This document shows, piece after piece, positions 7,631-15,176 of a stretch of 38,978 nt of DNA. The notes beneath the pieces are model-generated. The model saw nothing but the letters and a program-made list of their open reading frames with translations, searched no databases and was not told the origin of the DNA. Each line of letters opens with the position of its first letter. The first letter of the stretch is position 1. Origin of the DNA: CAZNNH01 sp964574335 (GTDB taxonomy: Bacteria > Acidobacteriota > Vicinamibacteria > Fen-336); NCBI GenBank assembly GCA_964574335.1, contig CAZNNH010000043.1, positions 1-38,978 on the forward strand, written 5' to 3'. Both the position numbers and the translations under genes were made by a program.

Positions 7631-7686
7631 GGGGCGCCTCGAGCCGCCGGTGCCCCGCCGAAGGCCCGGGCGCAGGAGGGGATCGC

Positions 7687-8916
7687 GTGGCCGAAGCTGG
7701 CGACGTCTCGAGCTCGTCGACGCTCGACGGCTGGCTGACCTACCTGGCGAGGGTGTCGCCCGCACTCGGCGAGTGGCTACAGAGGCCGCCCGTGGAGCAA
7801 GAGCGCCTCGGATACGGCCGGACCCTGCGGCCGATCCTCGAGCAGCCCTACGCCTGGGAAAAGACGGCCCTCGACATGGTCGCCCTCCGAAGCCGGCTGC
7901 TGGGATTCCTCTCCGAGGGCGGCCTCTCCGCGGGGCAGATGCTGCTCACCGGCTCGGGGAGCGCCGCCTTCGTCGGGCAGTGCCTGGAGCGGGAGCTGAT
8001 GCGGAGCCTCGGCATCCCGGTGCGGGCCGTGGCCAGCGAGGCGATCCTCGCCGACCTGGCGGCCAGCGTGCCACCGATCGATCCGACGGTGGTGGTCGCC
8101 TTCTGCCGCTCCTCGAAGGACCTGGATGCCCGGGAGGTCGTGGAACGGGTGACCGCCGCCCGACCACGATCGAGCCACATCCTGCTCTGCTTCCGCGCCT
8201 CCGGTGAGCCGCGGCGGGTGGTGGTGGCCAGTCACAACGTCCTCACCCTGAGCCTCCACCAGCGCCTCACCCAGGGGGACCTGGGCCTGACCAGCACCTT
8301 CACCAGCCTGGTGCTGGCCGGCGCGTTCCTGGGCCGGCTGGGCACACCCGAGGAGTACACCTCGGTCGCGATCTGCGCGGCGGCCGTGGCCCGCGGCGTG
8401 CTGGACCGCAGCGCCGGAGCGCTGGCCCAGGTGGCGCGCTCCGGCTTCGGCAGCGCCGTCTTCCTGGGCGCCGGAGATCGGGAGGGTGCGGCCCAGGAGG
8501 CGGCGGCCAGGATGCGGGCGATGACGCTGGGAAGGGTCCACGCCTGGGCCGACATCCCGACGGCGCTCCGCCACGGGCTGATCGATGCCCTGGCCGAGGG
8601 CACCCTGCTGGTGGCCTTCGTGTCGCCGACTAGGCCGGCCCGCGACGTCGAGCTCGAGCTGCTTCGTGAGCTTCGCCGGCGCCAGCCGGATCGCCCCCGG
8701 GTCATCGTGGGCGAGGCGATCCCGCCGGAGCTCAGGCGGGAGCCGAGCGTGGTGATCGACCGCGCCGGGGTGGGGATCGCGGCACCCCCGCTGGTCGAGG
8801 TCCTGACCGGCCAGCTCCTGGCGCTGTTCCGCTGCCTCCACGAGGGACTACGTCCGGACGGTCTTCCCGCCGCCTGCGGCGGCGGGCCGAACCCAGGCCC
8901 GTCGCCCCTGGCGTAA
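7687..8916 (+). CDS. AgaS-like double-SIS sugar-phosphate isomerase/deaminase family protein
   Basis: A 409-residue protein built like the tagatose-6-phosphate ketose/aldose isomerase (AgaS) family. Landmarks are ILEQPYAWEKT, the first SIS domain with MLLTGSGSAAFVGQCL, VVVAFCRSSKDLDA where family members have a Ser-rich phosphosugar loop, HILLCFRASGEP, and LGLTSTFTSLVLAG. A second SIS-like half follows from about residue 240. In the typical loop FARSGNSPES the equivalent here is FCRSSKDLDA, so the phosphate-binding loop is altered; a changed substrate or a regulatory role is possible. The GTG start is chosen because AGGAGGGG sits 5 bases upstream. It is divergent from the MocR gene and has a good promoter. 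No sugar kinase or transporter lies nearby. Confidence 0.78.
   Translation: MAEAGDVSSSSTLDGWLTYLARVSPALGEWLQRPPVEQERLGYGRTLRPILEQPYAWEKTALDMVALRSRLLGFLSEGGLSAGQMLLTGSGSAAFVGQCLERELMRSLGIPVRAVASEAILADLAASVPPIDPTVVVAFCRSSKDLDAREVVERVTAARPRSSHILLCFRASGEPRRVVVASHNVLTLSLHQRLTQGDLGLTSTFTSLVLAGAFLGRLGTPEEYTSVAICAAAVARGVLDRSAGALAQVARSGFGSAVFLGAGDREGAAQEAAARMRAMTLGRVHAWADIPTALRHGLIDALAEGTLLVAFVSPTRPARDVELELLRELRRRQPDRPRVIVGEAIPPELRREPSVVIDRAGVGIAAPPLVEVLTGQLLALFRCLHEGLRPDGLPAACGGGPNPGPSPLA
8866..8886. terminator. GC hairpin at the 3' end of the AgaS-like gene
   Basis: CCCGCCGCC (8866-8874) and GGCGGCGGG (8878-8886) form a perfect 9-bp stem with a 3-base loop, still inside the last codons (encoding a PAACGGG stretch). 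The next gene ends at 8932 from the other side, so it may serve both. No U-run is visible. Confidence 0.45.
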
Positions 8917-8931
8917 CGGCGCGGGCTTCGC

Positions 8932-9957
8932 CTACCGCCGCTCCCGGAGCGCCGAGAAAGGCACCAGCCGTCGCGTCTGCTCGTCCCACAGGCGCAGCCG
9001 AAGAGATCCCAGGCTGGAGCGCAGGGTGAGCCGCTTCGCGGTCTGCAACCGGGGCTGGGACAGGAAGCACTCGCGTAGGCGGTAGTTGGGCACCCGGCTT
9101 GCGAGGTGGTGGATGTGATGGTAGCCGATGTTGCCGCTGAACCAGCGCAGCAGGCGGGGCAGGTCGTAGTAGGAGCTGCCGTCGAAGGCGGCTCGCTGGT
9201 AGCTCCACAGAGGGTCCCGCTCCCAGTAGGTGTCCTCGAACTGGTGCTGAACGTAGAACAGCCACACCCCAGCCGCCCCGGCGATCAGCACGATCGGGGC
9301 CTGGACCAGGAACACGATCCGGAGACCCCCGCCCAGCCAGAGGCCGAGAAGGAGAAGCACCAGTGCGGCGTCGTTCAGGAAGATGCTCTTCCACTCCTTC
9401 TTGAAGGAGCGCGGCAGGTCGAAGGGGAAGCGGTGCTTCAGGGCGAACTGGTACAGCGGGCCGATGCCCAGCAGCACCGGCATGCTCCGGTACAGGCGGT
9501 AGGCGAGGCGTCGCCAGAGAGACGCCGCACGGTACTCGTGCACGGTCAGGGTTTCGATGTCGCCGAGACCGCGGCGGTCGAGGTTGCCGGAGGTGGCGTG
9601 ATGGATGGCGTGGGTGCTGCGCCAGTAGCCGTAGGGCATCAGCGTCAGCATCCCGATCACCCGCCCCACCGCGTCGTTCCACCGCCGCCGAGTGAAGAAG
9701 GACCGGTGCCCGCAGTCGTGCTGGAGGATGAACAGCCGCACGTAGAGCCCGGAGACCGGCAGGCTCAGCAGCAGCACCAGCGCATAGGGCCAGCCATGGG
9801 TGATCCCCCAGGCCAGGGTCGCCCAGCCGACCGCGAACGGCAGCCCGGTGTTCGCGATCTGCGCCAGGGCGCGCCGATCGTCAGCGCCCGTGAAGGGCGC
9901 GACCATCTGGCGCAGGGCCGGGTCGGGGGCAACCTCAGCTCGGGCTATTTCGGCCAT
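8932..9957 (-). CDS. Membrane fatty-acid desaturase
   Basis: A 341-residue integral membrane di-iron enzyme that would introduce a double bond into acyl lipids. All three His boxes are present: HDCGHRSFF (about residue 79), HAIHHATSG (about 115) and HHIHH (about 275). Hydrophobic segments lie at about 38-70, 180-205 and 210-235. The pattern fits the DesA/omega-6 type more than acyl-CoA stearoyl desaturases. The ATG is 55 bp after the APC transporter stop on the same strand, so it is probably the last gene of the five-gene minus run. It is convergent with the AgaS-like gene. Electron donor and positional specificity cannot be read. Confidence 0.9.
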   Translation of the reverse strand: MAEIARAEVAPDPALRQMVAPFTGADDRRALAQIANTGLPFAVGWATLAWGITHGWPYALVLLLSLPVSGLYVRLFILQHDCGHRSFFTRRRWNDAVGRVIGMLTLMPYGYWRSTHAIHHATSGNLDRRGLGDIETLTVHEYRAASLWRRLAYRLYRSMPVLLGIGPLYQFALKHRFPFDLPRSFKKEWKSIFLNDAALVLLLLGLWLGGGLRIVFLVQAPIVLIAGAAGVWLFYVQHQFEDTYWERDPLWSYQRAAFDGSSYYDLPRLLRWFSGNIGYHHIHHLASRVPNYRLRECFLSQPRLQTAKRLTLRSSLGSLRLRLWDEQTRRLVPFSALRERR

Positions 9958-10012
9958 GACCGTGACCCCAGTCTACTCAACGCCGCTGGCAGCCGAGTGT
10001 CGTCTTTGTGTA

Positions 10013-11344
10013 CTAGTGCGCTTCGCCCCGGCGGCGCTCGGCGAGCCGCATCAGGGCGAAGACCGGCAGGCCGGCCAGCAGCAGCACCAGGCCCCAGAGG
10101 ATGGCGCTCCGGCCGGCGCCGAGGATCGCCCACAGCGAGTACGCAGCGCCCAGGACGCCGGCCATTGCCAGGGCCGGCGTCCCCCGTCGGGCGGCCCCGA
10201 GCCGCCCCTGGTACTGGAGGCGCAACAGGGCCAGTGCACAGAGCAGGTAGGCCACCAGGTTGGCCGAGGTGGCGAGCAGGATCATGAACGTGAACACGTC
10301 GACCAGGCCGCGCCCGTAGTTCATGACCACCAGCAGGCTGACCAGGGCGCTGGTGGTGACCAGGGCGAAGGTCGGGGTCCCACGGCGCGACTGACGGGCG
10401 AACGCGCGAGGGAAGACGCCGTCCCGGGCCATGGCGTAGGGGACCTCGCCCTGGACCAGGATCCAGCCGTTCAGGGCGCCGAAGGTGCTGATCGCCCCGA
10501 AGGCCGCCACCAGCAGGGCCGAGCGTTCTCCCCAGAAGGCCCGGGCGGCGTCGGCGAAGGGGGCGGTGGAGGTGGCGAGCTGGGACCGCGGCACGATCAG
10601 CAGCACCACGGTGCAGGCCAGCGCGCAGACCACGGCGGTGAGGATAGTGCCCACCAGGGTGGCGCGCGGGACCGTGCGCTCCGCGTCCTGCACCTTCTCC
10701 GCCGGGACCGTCGCCGACTCCAGGCCCAGCATCGCCCACAGCGTGAGGGTCGCCGCCGCGGTGGTCCCCGAGAGCGTGATCGGGGCGCTCGCGTACTCCG
10801 CGAGCAGGTCCGCGCGCACGAAAAACAGGCCCAGCAGCGCCACCGCTAGCAGCGGCAGCAGCTTCACGACCGTGGTGACCGACTGGACCCAGCCCGCGGC
10901 ACGGACGCCGCGGCAGTTGACATAGGTGAGCACCCAGACGGCGGCCAGGGTGAGGGCGGCGGAGGCCCCGGGGACGCGGGTCAGGTCCGGGAAGAGCGCG
11001 CTCACGTAGCTGACGCCGCCGGTGGCGATGGCGGCGTTGCCCACCCACACCGCCACCCAGTAGCCCCAGGCCACCACGAAGGCCCCGAGCTCGCCGAAGG
11101 CGACCCGCGTGTAGACGTAGGGGCCGCCGCTGCCGGGGACGGCCCGGGCCAGGGCGGCGAAGACGACGGCCAGCACCACCGCGCCGGCGGCGGTGAAGAG
11201 CCATCCGGTCAGGCTGTCGAGGCCGTAGGGCGCCAGCGAGGCGGGCAGCATGAACACGCCGGAGCCGATCATGTTGCCGATCACCAGGGCCACGCACATC
11301 CACAGGCCGAGCGGCCGCGACGGGTCCCGCGAGGGCCGGGTCAC
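10013..11344 (-). CDS. APC-superfamily amino-acid/polyamine antiporter
   Basis: A 443-residue inner-membrane transporter with about 12 hydrophobic segments. Its start is typical of the AdiC/PotE group: LGLWMCVALVIGNMIGSGVF, where the broken TM1 carries the GSG-type substrate loop, and PGSGGPYVYTRVAFGELG follows in TM3. The GTG at 11344 is chosen because it overlaps the thiolase stop as GTGA; a longer open frame upstream would read through the thiolase gene, and the first internal ATG would cut TM1. Likely cargo is a basic amino acid, its decarboxylation product or a related amine, by family resemblance only. It is co-transcribed with the thiolase and probably the desaturase. Confidence 0.88.
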   Translation of the reverse strand: MTRPSRDPSRPLGLWMCVALVIGNMIGSGVFMLPASLAPYGLDSLTGWLFTAAGAVVLAVVFAALARAVPGSGGPYVYTRVAFGELGAFVVAWGYWVAVWVGNAAIATGGVSYVSALFPDLTRVPGASAALTLAAVWVLTYVNCRGVRAAGWVQSVTTVVKLLPLLAVALLGLFFVRADLLAEYASAPITLSGTTAAATLTLWAMLGLESATVPAEKVQDAERTVPRATLVGTILTAVVCALACTVVLLIVPRSQLATSTAPFADAARAFWGERSALLVAAFGAISTFGALNGWILVQGEVPYAMARDGVFPRAFARQSRRGTPTFALVTTSALVSLLVVMNYGRGLVDVFTFMILLATSANLVAYLLCALALLRLQYQGRLGAARRGTPALAMAGVLGAAYSLWAILGAGRSAILWGLVLLLAGLPVFALMRLAERRRGEAH

Positions 11345-12543
11345 ACCGCCTCCAGGGCCATCGCCAGGCCCTGGCCGACGCCCACGCACAGCGAGACCAG
11401 CGCCCGTCTCGCCCCGCGCCGTCGCATCTCGAGGATCGCCGTGGTGGCCAGGCGGGCTCCGCTGGCCCCGAGGGGGTGCCCCAGCGCGATCGCGCCGCCG
11501 TTCGGGTTGATGAAGTCGGCATCGTCGGGCAGCCCGAGGCTGCGGGTGCAGGCCAGCACCTGGGCCGCGAAGGCCTCGTTGATCTCGATGATGTCGAAGT
11601 CGCCGGGGGATCGTTGCTGTCGGGCCAGCAGCTTGCGGATCGCCGGCACCGGTCCCAGGCCCATGGTCCGGGGTGGCACCGCCGCGCTGGCCATCCCTTC
11701 GACCCGGCACAGCGGTGCCAGGTCGAAGCGCGCCACGGCCGCCGGGGAGGCGAGCAGCAGCGCGCCCGCCCCGTCGTTGATCCCCGAGGCGTTCCCGGCG
11801 GTGATGGTCGTCCCCTCACCGAGCAGCGGCTTGAGACGGCCGAGCCCCTCCAGTGTGGTGTCGGGGCGGGGATGCTCGTCACGGTCGATGAGCCGGGTCT
11901 CCTTGCCCTGCGGGACCTGGACCGGGGTGATCTCCTCGGCCAGCCGACCGGCGGCGCGGGCCGCCTCGGCACGCCTCTGGCTCCGCAGCGCGTAGGCGTC
12001 CTGGTCCTGGCGCGAGATGTGGTGCTCGCGGGCCAGGTTCTCCGCGGTCTTTGCCATCGAGTCGATGCCGTGCCTCGCCTCCATCACCGGGTTGACGAAC
12101 CGCCACCCCAGCGTGGTGTCCTCGAGCCGCTGGTCGCGGCCGAAGGCGGCGCTCGCCTTTCCCATCACGTACGGCGAGCGGGACATGCTCTCGACCCCGC
12201 CCGCCATCACCAGCTCGGCTTCACCCAGCCGGATCGCCCGCGCCGCCTGGCCGACCGCCTCCAGCCCGGAGGCGCAGAGGCGGTTAACGGTGACCCCGGG
12301 GACCGAGTCCGGCAGGCCGGCCAGCAGCGTCGCCATCCGCGCCACGTTGCGGTTGTCTTCGCCGGCCTGGTTGGCGCAGCCGAGGACCACCTCGTCGAGG
12401 GCCTCCCAGTCGATGCCCCGGCAGCGTTCCATCAGGGCCAGGATCGGGACCGTGGCCAGGTCGTCGGTGCGGACTCGCGCCAGTGCCCCGCCGTGGCGCC
12501 CGAACGGGGTGCGGACCGCGGCACAGATGAAGGCGTCTTGCAT
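11341..12543 (-). CDS. Acetyl-CoA acyltransferase, 3-oxoadipyl-CoA thiolase type
   Basis: A 400-residue thiolase that cleaves a 3-oxoacyl-CoA into acetyl-CoA and a shortened acyl-CoA. The catalytic set is complete: nucleophile Cys90 in NRLCASGLEAVG, His356 in GHPLG, and Cys386 in CVGVGQG. Motifs such as GCANQAGEDNRNVARM, SMSRSPYVMGKA and EDTTLGWRFVNP resemble PcaF/PaaJ, the thiolases closing the beta-ketoadipate and phenylacetate pathways, more than FadA. No other gene of those pathways is in the window, so general beta-oxidation remains possible. The ATG at 12543 follows GGGAGG 7 bases away; an in-frame upstream start lacks a site. Its stop overlaps the transporter start. Confidence 0.9.
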   Translation of the reverse strand: MQDAFICAAVRTPFGRHGGALARVRTDDLATVPILALMERCRGIDWEALDEVVLGCANQAGEDNRNVARMATLLAGLPDSVPGVTVNRLCASGLEAVGQAARAIRLGEAELVMAGGVESMSRSPYVMGKASAAFGRDQRLEDTTLGWRFVNPVMEARHGIDSMAKTAENLAREHHISRQDQDAYALRSQRRAEAARAAGRLAEEITPVQVPQGKETRLIDRDEHPRPDTTLEGLGRLKPLLGEGTTITAGNASGINDGAGALLLASPAAVARFDLAPLCRVEGMASAAVPPRTMGLGPVPAIRKLLARQQRSPGDFDIIEINEAFAAQVLACTRSLGLPDDADFINPNGGAIALGHPLGASGARLATTAILEMRRRGARRALVSLCVGVGQGLAMALEAV

Positions 12544-12567
12544 GTCAAGGCCTCCCGACAGGCTGCA

Positions 12568-12595
12568 ATTATGCAATCCAAGTGCAGGACTGCAG
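12568..12595 (-). promoter_or_regulatory. Possible promoter before the thiolase gene
   Basis: A short AT-rich patch in the 60-bp gap after the M20 gene contains CATAAT (12573-12568, minus strand) with a weak CTGCAG 16 bp upstream. TTGCA occurs twice around it. It could start an internal transcript for thiolase, transporter and desaturase. Confidence 0.3.
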
Positions 12596-12603
12596 GGCCG
12601 GTC

Positions 12604-14001
12604 TCAGTGCCCGGCGCCGGCCAGCTCTTCGATGATGATGCTCCAGTGGTCGAGGGCGTCGTAGAAGGCCTGGATCGGCACCCGCTCGTCGAGGCCGTGG
12701 GCGTACATCTCGTCCGGGTCCATGAAGATCCCGCTCACCGCCCAGGTGGGGACGCCGGCCCGGCGGAACTGGGCGCCGTCGGTGCCGCCGGACTCCATGT
12801 AGGGGATCACCTTCACGTCGGGGTAGCGGGCGTGCACCGCCTTGCCGACGGCGGCCAGCACGTCCTCCCGCGGCTCGGAGATCGGGCTCGCGGTGGGGTG
12901 GCCCTGCAGCTCGAGCTCTACTTTCTCGTCTCCCACCACCTGCCTGAGGACGCGGCCCACCTCCTCGACCGACTCTCCCGGAAAGATCCGGCAGTTGATG
13001 GTGGCGGTGGCGGACTGGGGCAGCGCGTTCTCGGCGTGACCCGCCTCCAGCATGGTGGCCACGCAGGTGGTGCGGGTGGTGCCGACGTAGGAGGGCTCGC
13101 CCGCCAGCCGGTCGGCGGCGGTCGGGTCGCCGGGATCGCGGGCGAAGCGCTCCATGGCCTCGCCGAGCTCGCCGCCCAGCTTCCGGCCGGTCTCCCGGAA
13201 GTAGGCCCGGGTCATCTCGCTCGACCGCACGGGGAACCGGTAGGCCTGGATCTTCTTCAAGGCGTCGGCCAGCTCGTAGATGGCGTTGTCCGTTCGCGGT
13301 CTCGAGCTGTGCCCGCCGGGGTTCCTCACCGTGAGCCTGAAGGTGGCGTAGGTCTTCTCCGCGGCCTGGACGTTGTAGGTCACGGCCCGGCCCTGCTTGT
13401 CGAGGTCGCCGCCGCCGGCGTCCGAGTTGAGGGCAAACTCGGCCCGGGCCAGGTCGGGCCGGTCGAAGGCCAGCATGTGGGTGGTGGTCATGCCGCTCTC
13501 CTCGTCGCCCGAGAAGGCCAGGTAGAGGTCGCGGGTGGGGACGAACCCCTCCCGCTTGAGCCGGATGAAGGTGGAGGTCAGTTGGGCCACGCCGAACTTG
13601 TTGTCGGTGGTGCCGCGGGCGTAGAAGTACGTCTCATCCTGGGTCAGCTCGAAGGGCGGCCTCTGCCAGTCCTTCTCGTGGGCCTCCACCACGTCCATGT
13701 GGGCCAGGAAGAGGATCGGGCGCGCGCCCGAGGAAGAGTCGCCGCGGTAGCGCGCCACCAGCGCCGCCAGCTCCCCCTTCGGCACCACCTCGACGTCTTG
13801 CTTCGGGAAGCCGGCGGCCAGGAGCTGGTCGGCGAGATAGCGGGCCACCCGAGGGACGTTGCCCGAGGACTTGGAGCTATCGATCTCGACGATGGTGCGG
13901 AAGATCTCCAGCGTCTTCTTGGCGTGGACCGAGTCCCGGTCGGGTTGGGCCAGGACCGGCGCGCTCAGGAGCAGCGCCAAGAAAAGCGGCAAGCTCTTCA
14001 T
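12604..14001 (-). CDS. Exported M20-family metallopeptidase
   Basis: A 465-residue dizinc amidohydrolase, probably a periplasmic or secreted dipeptidase or carboxypeptidase. Signal peptide: SLPLFLALLLSAPVLAQ, cleavage at ALAQ. Metal-site motifs in order: His in FLAHMDVV, bridging Asp in RGTTDNKFG, the general-base and ligand pair in SGDEESG, Asp in ALNSDAGGG, and the late His in MYAHGLDERV. The dimerisation (lid) domain, about residues 215-335, interrupts the catalytic domain and contains RNPGGHSSRP. The ATG at 14001 has GAGG 5 bases upstream; a GTG two codons earlier is inferior. It follows the DinB gene by 21 bp and is likely co-transcribed. Family certain, peptide specificity unknown. Confidence 0.93.
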   Translation of the reverse strand: MKSLPLFLALLLSAPVLAQPDRDSVHAKKTLEIFRTIVEIDSSKSSGNVPRVARYLADQLLAAGFPKQDVEVVPKGELAALVARYRGDSSSGARPILFLAHMDVVEAHEKDWQRPPFELTQDETYFYARGTTDNKFGVAQLTSTFIRLKREGFVPTRDLYLAFSGDEESGMTTTHMLAFDRPDLARAEFALNSDAGGGDLDKQGRAVTYNVQAAEKTYATFRLTVRNPGGHSSRPRTDNAIYELADALKKIQAYRFPVRSSEMTRAYFRETGRKLGGELGEAMERFARDPGDPTAADRLAGEPSYVGTTRTTCVATMLEAGHAENALPQSATATINCRIFPGESVEEVGRVLRQVVGDEKVELELQGHPTASPISEPREDVLAAVGKAVHARYPDVKVIPYMESGGTDGAQFRRAGVPTWAVSGIFMDPDEMYAHGLDERVPIQAFYDALDHWSIIIEELAGAGH

Positions 14002-14022
14002 GTTCACCTCGAGAGAAGGGCT

Positions 14023-14502
14023 CTAGGCGTCCACCAGGCGCGAGAGCCCGAGGGTGTTGCGGATCACGGCCATCTGGCCCAGGTGATAGCCCTCGTGGTA
14101 GGTCAGGAAGGTGAGGCCGCCCAGGAGGCTCTTGTCGCCGATCGGGAAGGCCCGCGGTGACGGCGCCGCGAGCTGCTCCGGCGTGGCCTTCTCGAGCCGC
14201 TCGTCGAGCACCGACGAGACCTCCCGCCACCTCGCCAGGATCTCCTCCAGGGACGGGAACGCGCTCACCTCGTCGGGCTTGGCGCCCTTGGCGAACACCG
14301 TCCCCCAGGGGGGCGGGAGCGGCTGGCCCAGGAACGAGGCCATCCCGAAGCGTGCCGAGGCCAGGTGGCCGGCGATCCACACGTAGGGGTTGGCGCCCTC
14401 CACCACCCGTCGGGTGGCGTCTTTCGGCTCGATGCCGGACAGGCCTTTCTCGAACAGGCCCGTGTTCAGCCTGAGGACCTCGAGGACGGCGGATTGGCTC
14501 AT
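14023..14502 (-). CDS. DinB-family putative metal-dependent hydrolase
   Basis: A 159-residue four-helix-bundle protein of the DinB/YfiT superfamily. The three expected metal-binding His sit in the usual places: WIAGHLASARF (about residue 45) and TYHEGYHLGQM (about 134 and 138, the closing HxxxHxxQ-type motif). Relatives include thiol-transferases (bacillithiol or mycothiol dependent) and many proteins of unknown role, so no reaction is assigned. The ATG at 14502 follows GGGAGG with 6 bases between; the longer open frame upstream has no ribosome site. It is the first gene of the minus run that continues into the M20 peptidase. Confidence 0.8.
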   Translation of the reverse strand: MSQSAVLEVLRLNTGLFEKGLSGIEPKDATRRVVEGANPYVWIAGHLASARFGMASFLGQPLPPPWGTVFAKGAKPDEVSAFPSLEEILARWREVSSVLDERLEKATPEQLAAPSPRAFPIGDKSLLGGLTFLTYHEGYHLGQMAVIRNTLGLSRLVDA

Positions 14503-14618
14503 GTTGACCTCCCTCGACCCTGCGCGCCGGCGCCGGGCCAACCCCGATCCTCTTCCCGCTGCCGGCTCGCGGTCAAGCGGCTGCCTCGGACCGCGGTCGT
14601 GATACCGTCAGCGCGCCG

Positions 14619-15095
14619 ATGCCAGACCCGACCCACGATCGCGCCGCGTACCTCGCCCCTCCCGGGCTGCTGTTCTTCGGTTGCCTGGGCCTGGCCTACG
14701 GCCTCGAGCTGCTGCTGCCCCCGGGCTTCTTCGAGGGAGGGTGGCCGCAGCGGGGTCTTCTGGTCGGCGCGCTTCTCCTGGCCGCGTTCGCGCTCGGCGG
14801 GACCTGCTTCCGGCTGCACCGGAGGCACGGGACCTCCGTCGAGCCGTTCGAGCCGACCACGGCGCTGGTGACGGGCGGCCCCTATCGCTTCTCCCGCAAC
14901 CCGCTGTACGTGGCCCAACTGCTCGGCTTCGCCGGCTTCGCGCTGCTCGCGGGCTCGGTGTGGATGGCGGGCTTCCTGCCGCTGGTGGCGCTAGTCCTCC
15001 ACTACGGCGCCGTCCTGCCCGAAGAACGCTACCTGGAGGCCAAGTTCGGCGACGAGTACCGCCGCTACCAGGCCCGGGTCCGTCGCTGGCTTTGA
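14619..15095 (+). CDS. ICMT/PEMT-like membrane methyltransferase
   Basis: A 158-residue membrane protein with four hydrophobic segments (about residues 13-33, 46-64, 100-118 and 118-130). It carries the C-terminal signature of the isoprenylcysteine carboxyl methyltransferase/phospholipid methyltransferase family: VTGGPYRFSRNPLYVAQL, then LPEERYLEAKFGDEYRRYQ. The conserved RNPLY and the EERxLxxxFG stretch bind SAM in the family. The bacterial substrate is usually unknown. The ATG has no convincing ribosome site, and a TGATAC at 14600-14605 lies only 13 bp upstream, so a leaderless transcript is possible. It stands divergent from the DinB gene and 81 bp before the double methyltransferase. Confidence 0.85.
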   Translation: MPDPTHDRAAYLAPPGLLFFGCLGLAYGLELLLPPGFFEGGWPQRGLLVGALLLAAFALGGTCFRLHRRHGTSVEPFEPTTALVTGGPYRFSRNPLYVAQLLGFAGFALLAGSVWMAGFLPLVALVLHYGAVLPEERYLEAKFGDEYRRYQARVRRWL

Positions 15096-15122
15096 TCGGT
15101 CGCGGGCGCCAGCGGGTATGAT
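15092..15122 (+). promoter_or_regulatory. Possible promoter of the double-methyltransferase gene
   Basis: TTGATC (15092-15097) overlaps the preceding stop codon. TATGAT (15117-15122) follows after 19 bp, 54 bp before the chosen start. The -10 match is good; the spacer is long. Confidence 0.35.
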
Positions 15123-15176
15123 CCGCAGGGGGCGTCGTTACCGGGCCGTGAGCGGGTGCCCAGGGAGGTGATGGCA

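Noticed and set aside
11476..14160. An 894-codon open frame antisense to the thiolase and M20 genes
   Set aside because: It crosses gene boundaries of two well-supported enzymes and has shadow-type composition.
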